This document shows positions 1-6,294 of a DNA stretch of 9,979 nucleotides, piece after piece. A model generated the notes under the pieces. That model ran no database searches. It worked only from the letters and a program-made list of their open reading frames with translations, and was not told where the DNA came from. Position numbers and translations under genes: made by a program. Each line of letters opens with the position of its first letter. Position 1 is the stretch's first letter. The DNA is from CAZESH01 sp964514665 (GTDB lineage Bacteria; Bacillota; Bacilli; Paenibacillales; KCTC-25726): contig CAZESH010000153.1 in assembly GCA_964514665.1 (NCBI GenBank), positions 1 to 9,979 on the forward strand, in the 5' to 3' direction.

Positions 1-482
1 CCATTTCGCAATTCAGCCGCCTTTTGACGGGCATCGAAATTCACCCGGGGGCAAAGATCGGCAATCGTTTGTTTATCGATCACGGCATGGGCGTGGTGAT
101 CGGGGAAACCTGTGAAATCGGCGATGACGTCGTCATTTACCAAGGGGTTACGCTGGGCGGAACCGGCAAGGAAAAAGGCAAGCGGCATCCTACGATCGGC
201 GATCGTGTCGTGATCGGATCGGGAGCGAAGGTGCTCGGCTCCTTTAAGGTGGGGGATAATTCATTTATCGGCGCAAATGCTGTCGTGCTAAAGGCAGTTC
301 CTGAAAACTGCACGGTTGTCGGAGTTCCCGGCAAGACCGTCAGTCAGAACGGGATCCGTACCAGCCGCCTAGAGCACAATAAACTGACGGACCCGGTTGC
401 CGATTATTGCAAGAGGCTGCAGGAGGAAATCGACGAGCTGAAGAAAGAGCTGGAGAAGCTGAAAAACGGAGGACGGGATTAA
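1..482 (+). CDS. cysE: Serine O-acetyltransferase, 3' part (5' end outside window)
   Basis: Makes O-acetylserine from serine and acetyl-CoA, the committed step of cysteine synthesis in the cytoplasm. The reading frame is open from base 3, giving 159 visible residues ending at TAA 480-482. The segment TGIEIHPGAKIG, then DHGMGVVIGET, then GGTGKEKGKRHPTI is the signature of the CysE left-handed beta-helix made of hexapeptide repeats, and the His of DHGMG matches the family's catalytic histidine. The last ~30 residues are charged and heptad-like (KRLQEEIDELKKELEKLKNG), suggesting a short coiled-coil tail. A TTG at base 24 lies inside the conserved domain (SRLLTGIEIHPG), so it is not the start; the true start lies upstream of the window. 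It abuts cysS with no spacer, which fits co-transcription and links cysteine supply with its aminoacylation. Confidence 0.96.
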   Translation, partial: ISQFSRLLTGIEIHPGAKIGNRLFIDHGMGVVIGETCEIGDDVVIYQGVTLGGTGKEKGKRHPTIGDRVVIGSGAKVLGSFKVGDNSFIGANAVVLKAVPENCTVVGVPGKTVSQNGIRTSRLEHNKLTDPVADYCKRLQEEIDELKKELEKLKNGGRD

Positions 483-1901
483 ATGTCGCTTTACATTTAT
501 AACTCGCTGACAAGGCAAAAAGAACTTTTTCAACCGCTGGAAGCGGGGAAAGTGAAAATGTATGTTTGCGGACCGACGGTTTATAATTATATTCATATAG
601 GCAATGCCCGGCCGTTTATTTTTTTCGATGTCGTTCGCAGATATTTGCAGGCGATCGGCTACAATGTCGATTATGTGGTTAATTTTACCGATGTCGATGA
701 CAAGCTGATCCGCAAATCGGAAGAAACCGGAATCCCGGTGCCCGAACTGGCGGAACAGTTCATCCGGTCGTATTATGAAGATACCGAAGGACTAGGCATC
801 CACAAAGCGGATGTGAATCCGCGCGTAACCGAGAACATGCCGGAGATCCTTGCCTTTATCCAAGATCTGGTGGACCGGGGCTACGCTTACGAAAGCGGCG
901 GAGATGTGTATTTCAGCACGGAAAAGTTCGCGGATTACGGCAAGCTTTCCCATCAAAATCTGGAGGAGCTGCAGTACGGCATTCGTGTCGAGGTGGACGA
1001 AAAGAAGCGGGACGCCCGCGACTTTGTGCTTTGGAAACAAGCCAAGCCCGGAGAGATAAAATGGCAAAGTCCCTGGGGAGAAGGACGCCCTGGATGGCAT
1101 ATTGAATGCTCGGCGATGGCCCGCAAATATCTTGGCGATACGCTGGATATTCACGGCGGCGGGCAGGATTTGCAGTTTCCCCATCATGAATGCGAATTGG
1201 CCCAATCGGAGGCGCACAATCAACAAACCTTCGTTAAATATTGGATGCACAACGGCTATTTGAACATCAACAATGAGAAGATGTCCAAATCTCTGGCCAA
1301 CGGCATCAGCGTCAGGGAGATGTTAAGTGCATACAGCGGCGCCGCTATCCGCTTTTTTCTGCTTTCCGCCCATTACAGAAACCCGCTTAATTTCAATGAC
1401 GAGGTGATGAAACAGGCGGAGCAAAGCCTGGAGCGGATCGCCAACTGCCTGTCCAATCTCAGGCACCGGATCGATATGTGCGATGAGGAGCAGACGGTTG
1501 AGGCAGGGTCAGCCGTGGGACAACACTTTATGCAGCAATGCGATCGGATCATGGCACGGTTTCACGAGAAAATGCAGGATGATTTCAATACGCCGGACGC
1601 AATCACTGCCGTATTCGAGCTGGTTTCCGAGACGAATCAATACTTGCAATCCGGGGAGGTAACGCCGACTGCGCTGCGTCACGGGCTCACTCTTTTTCAA
1701 GGCTTTGACAAGATCTTGGGGATTGTTCCCGAGCCGCAGGAAGAATTGCTGGATGCAGAGATTGAACGCTTGATCGAAGAACGTAAAGAAGCGCGTAAAA
1801 ACAAAAATTTCGCCCGCTCCGACGAGATCCGCGATTTGTTGACGGATCAAGGGATTTTGCTCGAGGACACGCCTCAGGGAACCCGTTGGCGCAGGAAATG
1901 A
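483..1901 (+). CDS. cysS: Cysteinyl-tRNA synthetase
   Basis: Class I aminoacyl-tRNA synthetase that activates cysteine with ATP and charges tRNA-Cys; cytoplasmic. The 472-residue length is normal for the family. The HIGH-type signature is HIGN at residues 38-41 and the KMSKS loop is at 266-270. The zinc site that selects cysteine is complete: Cys29 (YVCGPTVYN), Cys209 (WHIECSAM), His234 and Glu238 (FPHHECELAQ). An all-helical anticodon-binding part follows, and the C-terminus ends in the usual DEIRDLL and TRWRRK segments. The start ATG directly follows the cysE stop, and GGAGGA at 468-473 inside the end of cysE is the ribosome-binding site, so translation of the two genes is probably coupled. 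Nothing is missing or broken. Confidence 0.98.
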   Translation: MSLYIYNSLTRQKELFQPLEAGKVKMYVCGPTVYNYIHIGNARPFIFFDVVRRYLQAIGYNVDYVVNFTDVDDKLIRKSEETGIPVPELAEQFIRSYYEDTEGLGIHKADVNPRVTENMPEILAFIQDLVDRGYAYESGGDVYFSTEKFADYGKLSHQNLEELQYGIRVEVDEKKRDARDFVLWKQAKPGEIKWQSPWGEGRPGWHIECSAMARKYLGDTLDIHGGGQDLQFPHHECELAQSEAHNQQTFVKYWMHNGYLNINNEKMSKSLANGISVREMLSAYSGAAIRFFLLSAHYRNPLNFNDEVMKQAEQSLERIANCLSNLRHRIDMCDEEQTVEAGSAVGQHFMQQCDRIMARFHEKMQDDFNTPDAITAVFELVSETNQYLQSGEVTPTALRHGLTLFQGFDKILGIVPEPQEELLDAEIERLIEERKEARKNKNFARSDEIRDLLTDQGILLEDTPQGTRWRRK

Positions 1902-1908
1902 GAGGTTC

Positions 1909-2325
1909 ATGATGGATGACAAGGAATGGTTGTTTATTGCTCCTTCCAAAAATGCCGGACAGCTAAATCCGCTGGTGTTGGCTTATATCGGCGATGCCGT
2001 CTATGAGACGCTTGTCCGTCAATGGTTGGTGGCCCAGGAAAACCATCGTCCTAATCATCTGCATATGCGTTCGATTCGTTATGTGTCGGCCAAAGCCCAA
2101 GCTAAAGCTTTGGAACGCTTGATGCCGCTTTTGTCGGAAGAGGAAACAGCTGTGGTAAAGAGGGGCCGCAACGCCAAATCCGGGAGCATTCCCAAGAACG
2201 CCGATGTATTGGAATACAGGCACAGCACCGGGTTTGAGTGCCTGATCGGTTTTTTGTATTACGAAAAACGCTTTGAAAGATTGCGCGAGCTTGCGGATAC
2301 GGTTTTCCAAGGAGCGGAACATTAA
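1909..2325 (+). CDS. mrnC: Mini-ribonuclease III
   Basis: Small RNase III-like enzyme without the double-stranded-RNA-binding domain. In Bacillus subtilis it matures both ends of 23S rRNA, in a reaction helped by ribosomal protein L3. At 138 residues it has the usual length. The catalytic signature NPLVLAYIGDAVYE spans residues 20-33, with Asp29 matching the family's essential acidic residue. KRGRNAKSGSIPKNADVLEYRHSTGFE and the later GFLYY segment are typical of the family. Two ATGs sit side by side at 1909 and 1912; the GAGAGG stretch at 1900-1905 is better spaced for 1912, so the protein may begin one residue later. It lies 7 bases after cysS, within the same operon. Confidence 0.96.
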   Translation: MMDDKEWLFIAPSKNAGQLNPLVLAYIGDAVYETLVRQWLVAQENHRPNHLHMRSIRYVSAKAQAKALERLMPLLSEEETAVVKRGRNAKSGSIPKNADVLEYRHSTGFECLIGFLYYEKRFERLRELADTVFQGAEH

Positions 2326-2361
2326 ATATAAATTCAGTTGCAGAAGCTGGCGACCAGATAT

Positions 2362-2367
2362 AGGAGG
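2362..2367 (+). promoter_or_regulatory. Ribosome-binding site that fixes the rlmB start
   Basis: A perfect AGGAGG lies 6 bases upstream of ATG 2374. It excludes the in-frame TTG at 2338, which would add 12 unconserved residues and has no such site. Confidence 0.85.
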
Positions 2368-2373
2368 ATTCAC

Positions 2374-3132
2374 ATGGAGCAGGAGTATGTGACGGGCAGA
2401 CATCCGGTGATGGAAGTGATTCGTTCCGGCAGATCGATTCATAAAATATGGGTGGCCGAGCAGGCCAACAAGGCAGCGCTGCATGCCCTGATTACCGAGG
2501 CCAAAAAGTCCGGCGTGATTGTGCAGCAGGTTGACCGCAAAAAGCTCGAGCAGATGGTCGGAGATGTGCAGCATCAGGGGGTTGTGGCACAAGTTGCGGC
2601 ATATGCGTACGCAGAATTGGACGATCTGCTGCAAGCGGCGGCAGACAAAAACGAATCGCCGGCCATCCTCCTGCTCGATGAATTGGAGGACCCGCACAAC
2701 CTCGGCTCTATACTGCGCACGGCGGAATGCACCGGCATTCACGGGGTTGTGATTCCCAAACGGAGATCGGTCGGTTTGACGGCCACCGTGGCTAAAACTT
2801 CGGCGGGTGCGGTTGAATATGTGCCGGTAGCCAGGGTGACCAATCTCGCGCAGACGATCGACTATCTGAAAGAACGGGGGCTTTGGATTGCGGGTGCGGA
2901 CGTGGCGGCGGACCATGACGTTTACCATAGTGATTTCAACCTGCCGCTAGCGATCGTCATTGGCAACGAGCACAAAGGAATCGGCCGATTAATCAAAGAG
3001 AAGTGCGATTTTCTGTTCAAGCTGCCGATGAAGGGGCGCATTCAATCATTGAATGCTTCCGTGGCAGCGGGCGTCTTGATGTATGAGCTGATGCGTCAGC
3101 GCGCCTCCGCCGTAGAATCGAAACGAGTGTGA
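2374..3132 (+). CDS. rlmB: 23S rRNA 2'-O-ribose methyltransferase, RlmB/TrmH (SpoU) family
   Basis: S-adenosylmethionine-dependent 2'-O-methyltransferase of the SPOUT class. By family it methylates a guanosine in the peptidyl-transferase region of 23S rRNA (G2251 in E. coli). The protein has 252 residues from ATG 2374. Residues 1-80 form the L30e-like substrate-binding domain (EYVTGRHPVMEVI). The knotted catalytic domain follows with motif 1 around DPHNLGSILRTAE (Asn109, Arg115), motif 2 around IGNEHKGI (Glu199) and motif 3 around SLNASVAAGVLMYE (Asn227); Arg, Glu and Asn match the E. coli RlmB active-site trio. The B. subtilis counterpart is yacO at the same place. The exact target base is inferred from the family; a tRNA-modifying paralogue is the main alternative. 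Confidence 0.93.
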   Translation: MEQEYVTGRHPVMEVIRSGRSIHKIWVAEQANKAALHALITEAKKSGVIVQQVDRKKLEQMVGDVQHQGVVAQVAAYAYAELDDLLQAAADKNESPAILLLDELEDPHNLGSILRTAECTGIHGVVIPKRRSVGLTATVAKTSAGAVEYVPVARVTNLAQTIDYLKERGLWIAGADVAADHDVYHSDFNLPLAIVIGNEHKGIGRLIKEKCDFLFKLPMKGRIQSLNASVAAGVLMYELMRQRASAVESKRV

Positions 3133-3136
3133 TGCC

Positions 3137-3652
3137 ATGGAAGAAGTGCTGATCGTTGACGGTTACAATATTATTGGAGCTTGGCCGGAGCTTAACCGGC
3201 TAAAGGAGATCAGCCTTGAGGATGCCAGGGATCGTTTGATCGACATTATGGCTGATTTTCAAGGCTTTTCAGGGATGCGGCTGGTTCTGGTTTTTGACGC
3301 TCATCAAGTTCCGGGCTTGGGAGGGAAATATCGGCAGCATCGTTTGCAAATCGTATACACCAAGCAAAAGGAAACGGCGGACGAATTGATTGAACGCTTG
3401 GTTGCAGAAACGACAAGCCGCAGAATCCGTGTTCACGTCGCCACCTCCGATTCAGTCGAACAGCATATCACCTTCGGTCACGGCGCCCTGCGACTGTCTG
3501 CAAGGGATTTGAAGCTGATGGTCGACGATAGTGTGAAGGAAATTTCCACGAGAATCAAGCATAAGCAGGAAAAGGAAAGAAACACATTCGACAGCAAACT
3601 CGATCAAAATTTGTTAGATATTATGGAAAAGTGGCGCAGGGGAAATAATTAA
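3137..3652 (+). CDS. rae1: NYN-domain endoribonuclease Rae1 (YacP)
   Basis: The B. subtilis counterpart, Rae1, enters the ribosomal A site and cleaves certain mRNAs during translation. This 171-residue protein is a single NYN/PIN-like domain. The acidic residues expected at the active site are present: Asp8 in LIVDGYNIIG, Asp54 in LVFDAH, Asp82 in KETADELIERL and Asp105 in VATSD. The C-terminal ~30 residues are strongly charged (KHKQEKER). The start ATG is 4 bases after the rlmB stop and the upstream ribosome-binding site is poor, so translation is probably coupled to rlmB. It is the last gene before the break at sigH. Function is assigned by family and gene neighbourhood; cleavage specificity cannot be read from the sequence. 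Confidence 0.92.
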   Translation: MEEVLIVDGYNIIGAWPELNRLKEISLEDARDRLIDIMADFQGFSGMRLVLVFDAHQVPGLGGKYRQHRLQIVYTKQKETADELIERLVAETTSRRIRVHVATSDSVEQHITFGHGALRLSARDLKLMVDDSVKEISTRIKHKQEKERNTFDSKLDQNLLDIMEKWRRGNN

Positions 3653-3732
3653 CAGATACAGAATGCACCGAAAAAGCCTGCATGAAAAACCGGAAACATG
3701 CGTCCGTACTAGAGAAATAAGGAGTTAGACGG

Positions 3733-3762
3733 TTGACGGTGTTAGATTACATAATGTATACT
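3733..3762 (+). promoter_or_regulatory. Probable sigma-A promoter of sigH
   Basis: TTGACG (3733-3738) and TATACT (3757-3762) are separated by 18 bases in the AT-rich gap between rae1 and sigH. The predicted transcript starts about 58 bases before the sigH start. In B. subtilis the sigH promoter is sigma-A dependent and repressed by AbrB; no AbrB site can be read with confidence here. Confidence 0.6.
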
Positions 3763-3826
3763 TATCCTATCTTTTCATGTAGGGAACGTTGTAAATGTCG
3801 TAGTTCTGCAGGCGGAGGGATAGTTT

Positions 3827-4477
3827 GTGAGTGTCCACCTCAACGAAATAAGCATGCACCAATATGACCTTAATACGGATGAAGACGTGGTTGAAGCGGT
3901 CCGGGAAGGCAGCGGCGAAGCGTTGGAGTACTTGATCAACAAGTATAAAAATTTCGTTCGGGCGAAGGCGCGCTCCTACTTTTTAATCGGGGCTGATCGC
4001 GAAGATATTGTCCAGGAAGGCATGATCGGTTTGTATAAATCGATTCGTGATTTCCGTGGCGATAAGCTGGCATCCTTCAAAGCCTTTGCTGAGCTTTGCA
4101 TTACGAGGCAGATCATTACCGCGATCAAAACGGCGACCAGACAAAAGCATATTCCTTTAAATTCTTATGTTTCGTTGGACAAGCCTATTTATGACGAGGA
4201 TTCAGACCGTACGCTGCTCGATGTGATCTGCGGACCCAAGGTGACTGATCCGGAGGAATTGATGATCAACAAAGAGGAATTCTCCGGCTTGGAAGACAAA
4301 ATGGGAGAGATCCTCAGCGATCTGGAGCGCAAGGTGCTGATGCTGTATTTGGACGGGCGATCCTATCAGGAAATCGCCGTCGATTTGGACCGCCATGTGA
4401 AGTCGATCGATAATGCGCTGCAGAGAGTCAAGCGCAAGCTGGAACGTTATTTGGAAATTCGCGATCTCATTTTTTAG
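3827..4477 (+). CDS. sigH: RNA polymerase sigma factor SigH (stationary phase / sporulation)
   Basis: Sigma-70-family factor that directs RNA polymerase to post-exponential and early sporulation promoters in Bacillales. It has 216 residues, close to the B. subtilis protein. Region 2 spans about residues 20-110, with the core-binding and -10-melting segments DREDIVQEGMIGLYKSI and FAELCITRQIITAIKTATR. Region 4 spans about residues 155-210, with a helix-turn-helix around RSYQEIAVDLDRHVKSIDNA. The linker carries SLDKPIYDED, typical of SigH. The start is GTG 3827 with GGAGGGA at 3814-3820, 6 bases upstream. Its own promoter and terminator make it a separate unit between the cysteine/RNA operon and the ribosomal genes. 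It suggests a spore-forming lineage but does not prove sporulation. Confidence 0.96.
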   Translation: MSVHLNEISMHQYDLNTDEDVVEAVREGSGEALEYLINKYKNFVRAKARSYFLIGADREDIVQEGMIGLYKSIRDFRGDKLASFKAFAELCITRQIITAIKTATRQKHIPLNSYVSLDKPIYDEDSDRTLLDVICGPKVTDPEELMINKEEFSGLEDKMGEILSDLERKVLMLYLDGRSYQEIAVDLDRHVKSIDNALQRVKRKLERYLEIRDLIF

Positions 4478-4512
4478 TGAAAGCTTTTGATCAAATCTAT
4501 TTCGAGCTGGCG

Positions 4513-4541
4513 GCATCCTAACGAGGCAAGGGTGCTTTTTT
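4513..4541 (+). terminator. Probable intrinsic terminator after sigH
   Basis: GCATCC (4513-4518) can pair with GGGTGC (4530-4535), including one T-G wobble, and six Ts follow (4536-4541). It lies 36 bases after the sigH stop and before the rpmG promoter, so it separates the two units. The stem is short, hence moderate confidence. Confidence 0.6.
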
Positions 4542-4637
4542 ATTGCATCAAGCGAAAAACAAACGAATGAAATCGGTATGAGAGTGCGGTTAGATGGAAA
4601 AGATGGGTAAAGGACGGGACCCGTAAACACCTTTTCC

Positions 4638-4666
4638 TTGACATGAAAAATGCGTTGTGATAAATT
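4638..4666 (+). promoter_or_regulatory. Strong extended -10 promoter for rpmG-secE-nusG-rplK-rplA
   Basis: A consensus TTGACA (4638-4643), a 17-base spacer and TAAATT (4661-4666) preceded by TGA, an extended -10 element. The predicted start is near 4673, about 78 bases before rpmG. The 273-base gap from sigH holds the sigH terminator, then an AT-rich stretch with an 11-base palindrome ACGGG-A-CCCGT at 4614-4624, then this promoter and a short leader. Confidence 0.8.
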
Positions 4667-4750
4667 GTTTTAGGTAGCCCTAAAAAAGGGATTTTTTTAA
4701 TTTTATCAACTTCAATCAGACTGAATTGGAATTGTCGGGAGGTGTCTAAC

Positions 4751-4900
4751 ATGCGGGTAGTGATAACGTTAGCTTGCACCAATTGTAAACAAAGGAATTA
4801 TGCCTCGAACAAAAACAAGCGAAACAACCCCGACCGCATTGAGATGAAGAAATATTGCAAGTTTTGTAACGCGCAAATGCTTCATCGCGAAACAAGGTAG
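4751..4900 (+). CDS. rpmG: Ribosomal protein L33 (bL33), zinc-binding type
   Basis: Small structural protein of the 50S subunit. The 49 residues begin MRVVITLACTNC. Two Cys-x-x-Cys pairs, Cys9/Cys12 and Cys36/Cys39, form a zinc ribbon, so this is the zinc-dependent (C+) form rather than a zinc-independent paralogue. The basic, Asn-rich middle (NKNKRNNPDR) and the end HRETR are typical. ATG 4751 has a very strong ribosome-binding site, GGGAGGTG at 4737-4744, 6 bases upstream. The position before secE matches rpmGB of B. subtilis. C+ L33 copies elsewhere are usually paired with Zur-controlled C- copies; the promoter here shows no Zur box I can recognise. Confidence 0.95.
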   Translation: MRVVITLACTNCKQRNYASNKNKRNNPDRIEMKKYCKFCNAQMLHRETR

Positions 4901-4918
4901 TTTAGGGGGTGTTTATTG

Positions 4919-5131
4919 ATGGCTTTTCTAGGCGGAATTAGAAAGGGATTCGGAGCTACTTTTTCGTTTTTTGCTGACAGCTGGAGCGAACTGAAGAAAG
5001 TTCGTTGGCCAAACCGAAAAGAACTGACCAGTTACACGATCGTTGTCATCCTTACCGTGCTGTTTGTTACCATCTACTTTGCCGTCATCGATCTGGGTCT
5101 ATCCAAGCTGCTGCGTCTGTTATTTCAATAA
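4919..5131 (+). CDS. secE: Preprotein translocase subunit SecE
   Basis: Essential small subunit that clamps the SecY channel in the cytoplasmic membrane for Sec-dependent export. The 70-residue protein is the short, single-span form normal for Gram-positives. A cytoplasmic amphipathic part contains the conserved SELKKVRWPNRKEL (residues 23-36), followed by one membrane helix at about 38-60 (YTIVVILTVLFVTIYFAVID). ATG 4919 is preferred over the adjacent TTG 4916 because the AGGGGGTG site at 4904-4911 is spaced 7 bases from it. It is 18 bases downstream of rpmG and 21 bases upstream of nusG, the usual secE-nusG pair. Confidence 0.96.
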   Translation: MAFLGGIRKGFGATFSFFADSWSELKKVRWPNRKELTSYTIVVILTVLFVTIYFAVIDLGLSKLLRLLFQ

Positions 5132-5140
5132 GTGGGGCCA

Positions 5141-5147
5141 AAGGTGA
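5141..5147 (+). promoter_or_regulatory. Ribosome-binding site that fixes the nusG start
   Basis: AAGGTGA lies 5 bases before ATG 5153. It favours this start over GTG 5132 and GTG 5144 in the same frame, which would add unconserved residues. Confidence 0.75.
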
Positions 5148-5152
5148 ATGCA

Positions 5153-5686
5153 ATGGAAAAAAGATGGTACGTTGTTCATACCTATTCCGGGTATGAAAAT
5201 AAAGTAAAAGCCAATCTCGAAAAACGCGTGGAATCCATGGACATGTCCGATAAAATCTTTCGCGTGCTGGTACCGATGGAAGAGGAAATCGTCAACAAAG
5301 ACGGGAAGAAAAAAACCGTTATGCGGAAAGTCTATCCCGGATATGTGATGGTCGAAATGGTTCAAACCGATGACTCTTGGTATGTCGTTCGCAACACGCC
5401 CGGTGTTACCGGATTTGTCGGATCGACGGGTTCCGGTTCCAAACCAACCGCATTGCTGCCGGAAGAAGCTGAATCGATTCTGAAGCATATGGGGATGGAA
5501 GAACCAAAACCGAAGATTGATTTCGACATCAAGGAATCGGTTCGCGTCAAGGTCGGACCTTTTGCTGATTTTGTCGGCACGGTAGAAGAAATTTTGGCTG
5601 ACAAAAGCAAAATCAAAGTACACGTCAACATGTTTGGCAGAGAAACCCCGCTGGAGTTGGATTTCACTCAAGTGGAAAAAATATAG
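5153..5686 (+). CDS. nusG: Transcription elongation/termination factor NusG
   Basis: Binds RNA polymerase across the cleft and modulates pausing, elongation and Rho-dependent termination; it also couples to the ribosome through S10. The protein is 177 residues, the usual Bacillales length. The NGN domain (residues 1 to ~115) begins MEKRWYVVHTYSGYENKV and carries KVYPGYVMVEM and DDSWYVVRNTPGVTGFVGS. The KOW domain (about 127-177) carries ESVRVKVGPFADFVGTVEEI and ends FGRETPLELDFTQVEKI. The start is ATG 5153 by conservation and ribosome-binding site. It is followed by 123 bases of structured RNA before rplK. Confidence 0.98.
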   Translation: MEKRWYVVHTYSGYENKVKANLEKRVESMDMSDKIFRVLVPMEEEIVNKDGKKKTVMRKVYPGYVMVEMVQTDDSWYVVRNTPGVTGFVGSTGSGSKPTALLPEEAESILKHMGMEEPKPKIDFDIKESVRVKVGPFADFVGTVEEILADKSKIKVHVNMFGRETPLELDFTQVEKI

Positions 5687-5692
5687 CTTGCT

Positions 5693-5709
5693 GCGGCTTT
5701 TAATGCCGC
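5693..5709 (+). other. RNA hairpin in the nusG-rplK spacer
   Basis: GCGGC (5693-5697) and GCCGC (5705-5709) can form a 5-bp stem with a 7-base loop, just after the nusG stop. No T-run follows, so it is not a standard terminator; it may protect or process the transcript. Confidence 0.4.
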
Positions 5710-5728
5710 CAAAGCATGGTTTCTAGCA

Positions 5729-5749
5729 GGTCTGCCCTGAGGGTAGGCC
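5729..5749 (+). other. Strong RNA hairpin upstream of rplK
   Basis: GGTCTGCCC (5729-5737) pairs with GGGTAGGCC (5741-5749), a 9-bp stem with two G-T wobbles and a TGA loop. No T-run follows. It sits directly before the putative L1 site, so it may be part of the same leader fold. Confidence 0.5.
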
Positions 5750-5758
5750 GACGTTAAC

Positions 5759-5785
5759 GTGGGAGGGTTAATCCCGTTTCACCAC
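5759..5785 (+). promoter_or_regulatory. Putative L1-binding mRNA element before rplK
   Basis: GTGG (5759-5762) pairs with CCAC (5782-5785), and an inner GGG (5765-5767) pairs with CCC (5773-5775). The asymmetric internal loop has GA on the 5' side and GTTTCA on the 3' side. This resembles the GUGGGAG ... ACCAC part of the L1-binding region of 23S rRNA (helices 76-78), which L1 operon mRNAs are known to mimic. It ends 9 bases before the rplK ribosome-binding site. Confidence 0.55.
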
Positions 5786-5809
5786 ATTATGGGCAAGGAG
5801 GTGTCTCGC

Positions 5810-6235
5810 ATGGCAAAAAAAGTGATGAAAGTTGTAAAACTGCAGATTCCCGCTGGCAAAGCGAATCCTGCGCCGCCGGTAGGTCCCGCATTGGGTCAAG
5901 CAGGGGTCAATATTATGGCCTTTTGTAAGGAGTTCAATGCCAGAACTGCTGATCAGGCTGGTTTGATTATTCCCGTGGAAATTTCCGTATTTGAGGATCG
6001 TTCCTTCACATTTGTGACCAAAACGCCTCCTGCTGCTGTATTGCTTCGTGTTGCTGCCGGTATCGAGAAAGGATCCGGGGAACCGAACAAGAAGAAAGTG
6101 GCTGTTGTCAAACGCAACAAAGTACGTGAAATCGCCGAGCAAAAAATGCCGGATTTGAACGCTGCATCGGTTGAAGCTGCAATGCGTATGGTTGAAGGTA
6201 CAGCTCGCAGCATGGGTATCACGATCGAAGACTGA
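5810..6235 (+). CDS. rplK: Ribosomal protein L11 (uL11)
   Basis: Component of the GTPase-associated centre of the 50S subunit that binds 23S rRNA near the L10 stalk and is needed for stringent-response sensing. The protein has 141 residues, the family norm. The N-terminal domain carries the proline-rich LQIPAGKANPAPPVGPALG and AGVNIMAFCKEFNA. The C-terminal rRNA-binding domain carries TFVTKTPPAAVLL, GSGEPNKKKV and ends MVEGTARSMGI. ATG 5810 is chosen because AAGGAGGTG lies at 5795-5803 and because the upstream in-frame codons cross the putative L1 hairpin and are not conserved. Confidence 0.98.
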   Translation: MAKKVMKVVKLQIPAGKANPAPPVGPALGQAGVNIMAFCKEFNARTADQAGLIIPVEISVFEDRSFTFVTKTPPAAVLLRVAAGIEKGSGEPNKKKVAVVKRNKVREIAEQKMPDLNAASVEAAMRMVEGTARSMGITIED

Positions 6236-6246
6236 TTTTCGTTTAT

Positions 6247-6276
6247 AGTGGGAGGACTTATTTCCGCTAATACCAC
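6247..6276 (+). promoter_or_regulatory. Putative L1-binding mRNA element before rplA
   Basis: GTGGGAGGA (6248-6256) and TACCAC (6271-6276) can form a GTGG/CCAC stem, an asymmetric loop and an inner GGA/TCC stem. The loop and closing bases AATACCAC match the 3' half of the L1-binding region of 23S rRNA (…AAAUACCAC) closely, and GTGGGAG matches the 5' half. The element ends right against AAAGGAGG (6277-6284), the rplA ribosome-binding site, so bound L1 would hinder translation of its own gene. Confidence 0.65.
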
Positions 6277-6294
6277 AAAGGAGGATTACAAAGC

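Noticed and set aside
24..482. TTG at base 24 as the start of cysE
   Set aside because: The frame continues upstream to the window edge with conserved CysE residues (SRLLTGIEIHPG); the gene is simply cut at its 5' end.
1963..2928. 321-residue minus-strand ORF across mrnC and rlmB
   Set aside because: It is a shadow of two well-recognised genes on the + strand; the sequence is low-complexity in His, Arg and Phe with no known family.
3679..3701. GCATG/CATGC inverted repeat after rae1 as a terminator
   Set aside because: Only 5 bp with a 13-base loop and no T-run; chance is likely.
5759..5809. N-terminal extension of rplK from GTG 5759
   Set aside because: These codons cross the putative L1 hairpin; the AAGGAGGTG site and the conserved MAKKV start point to ATG 5810.
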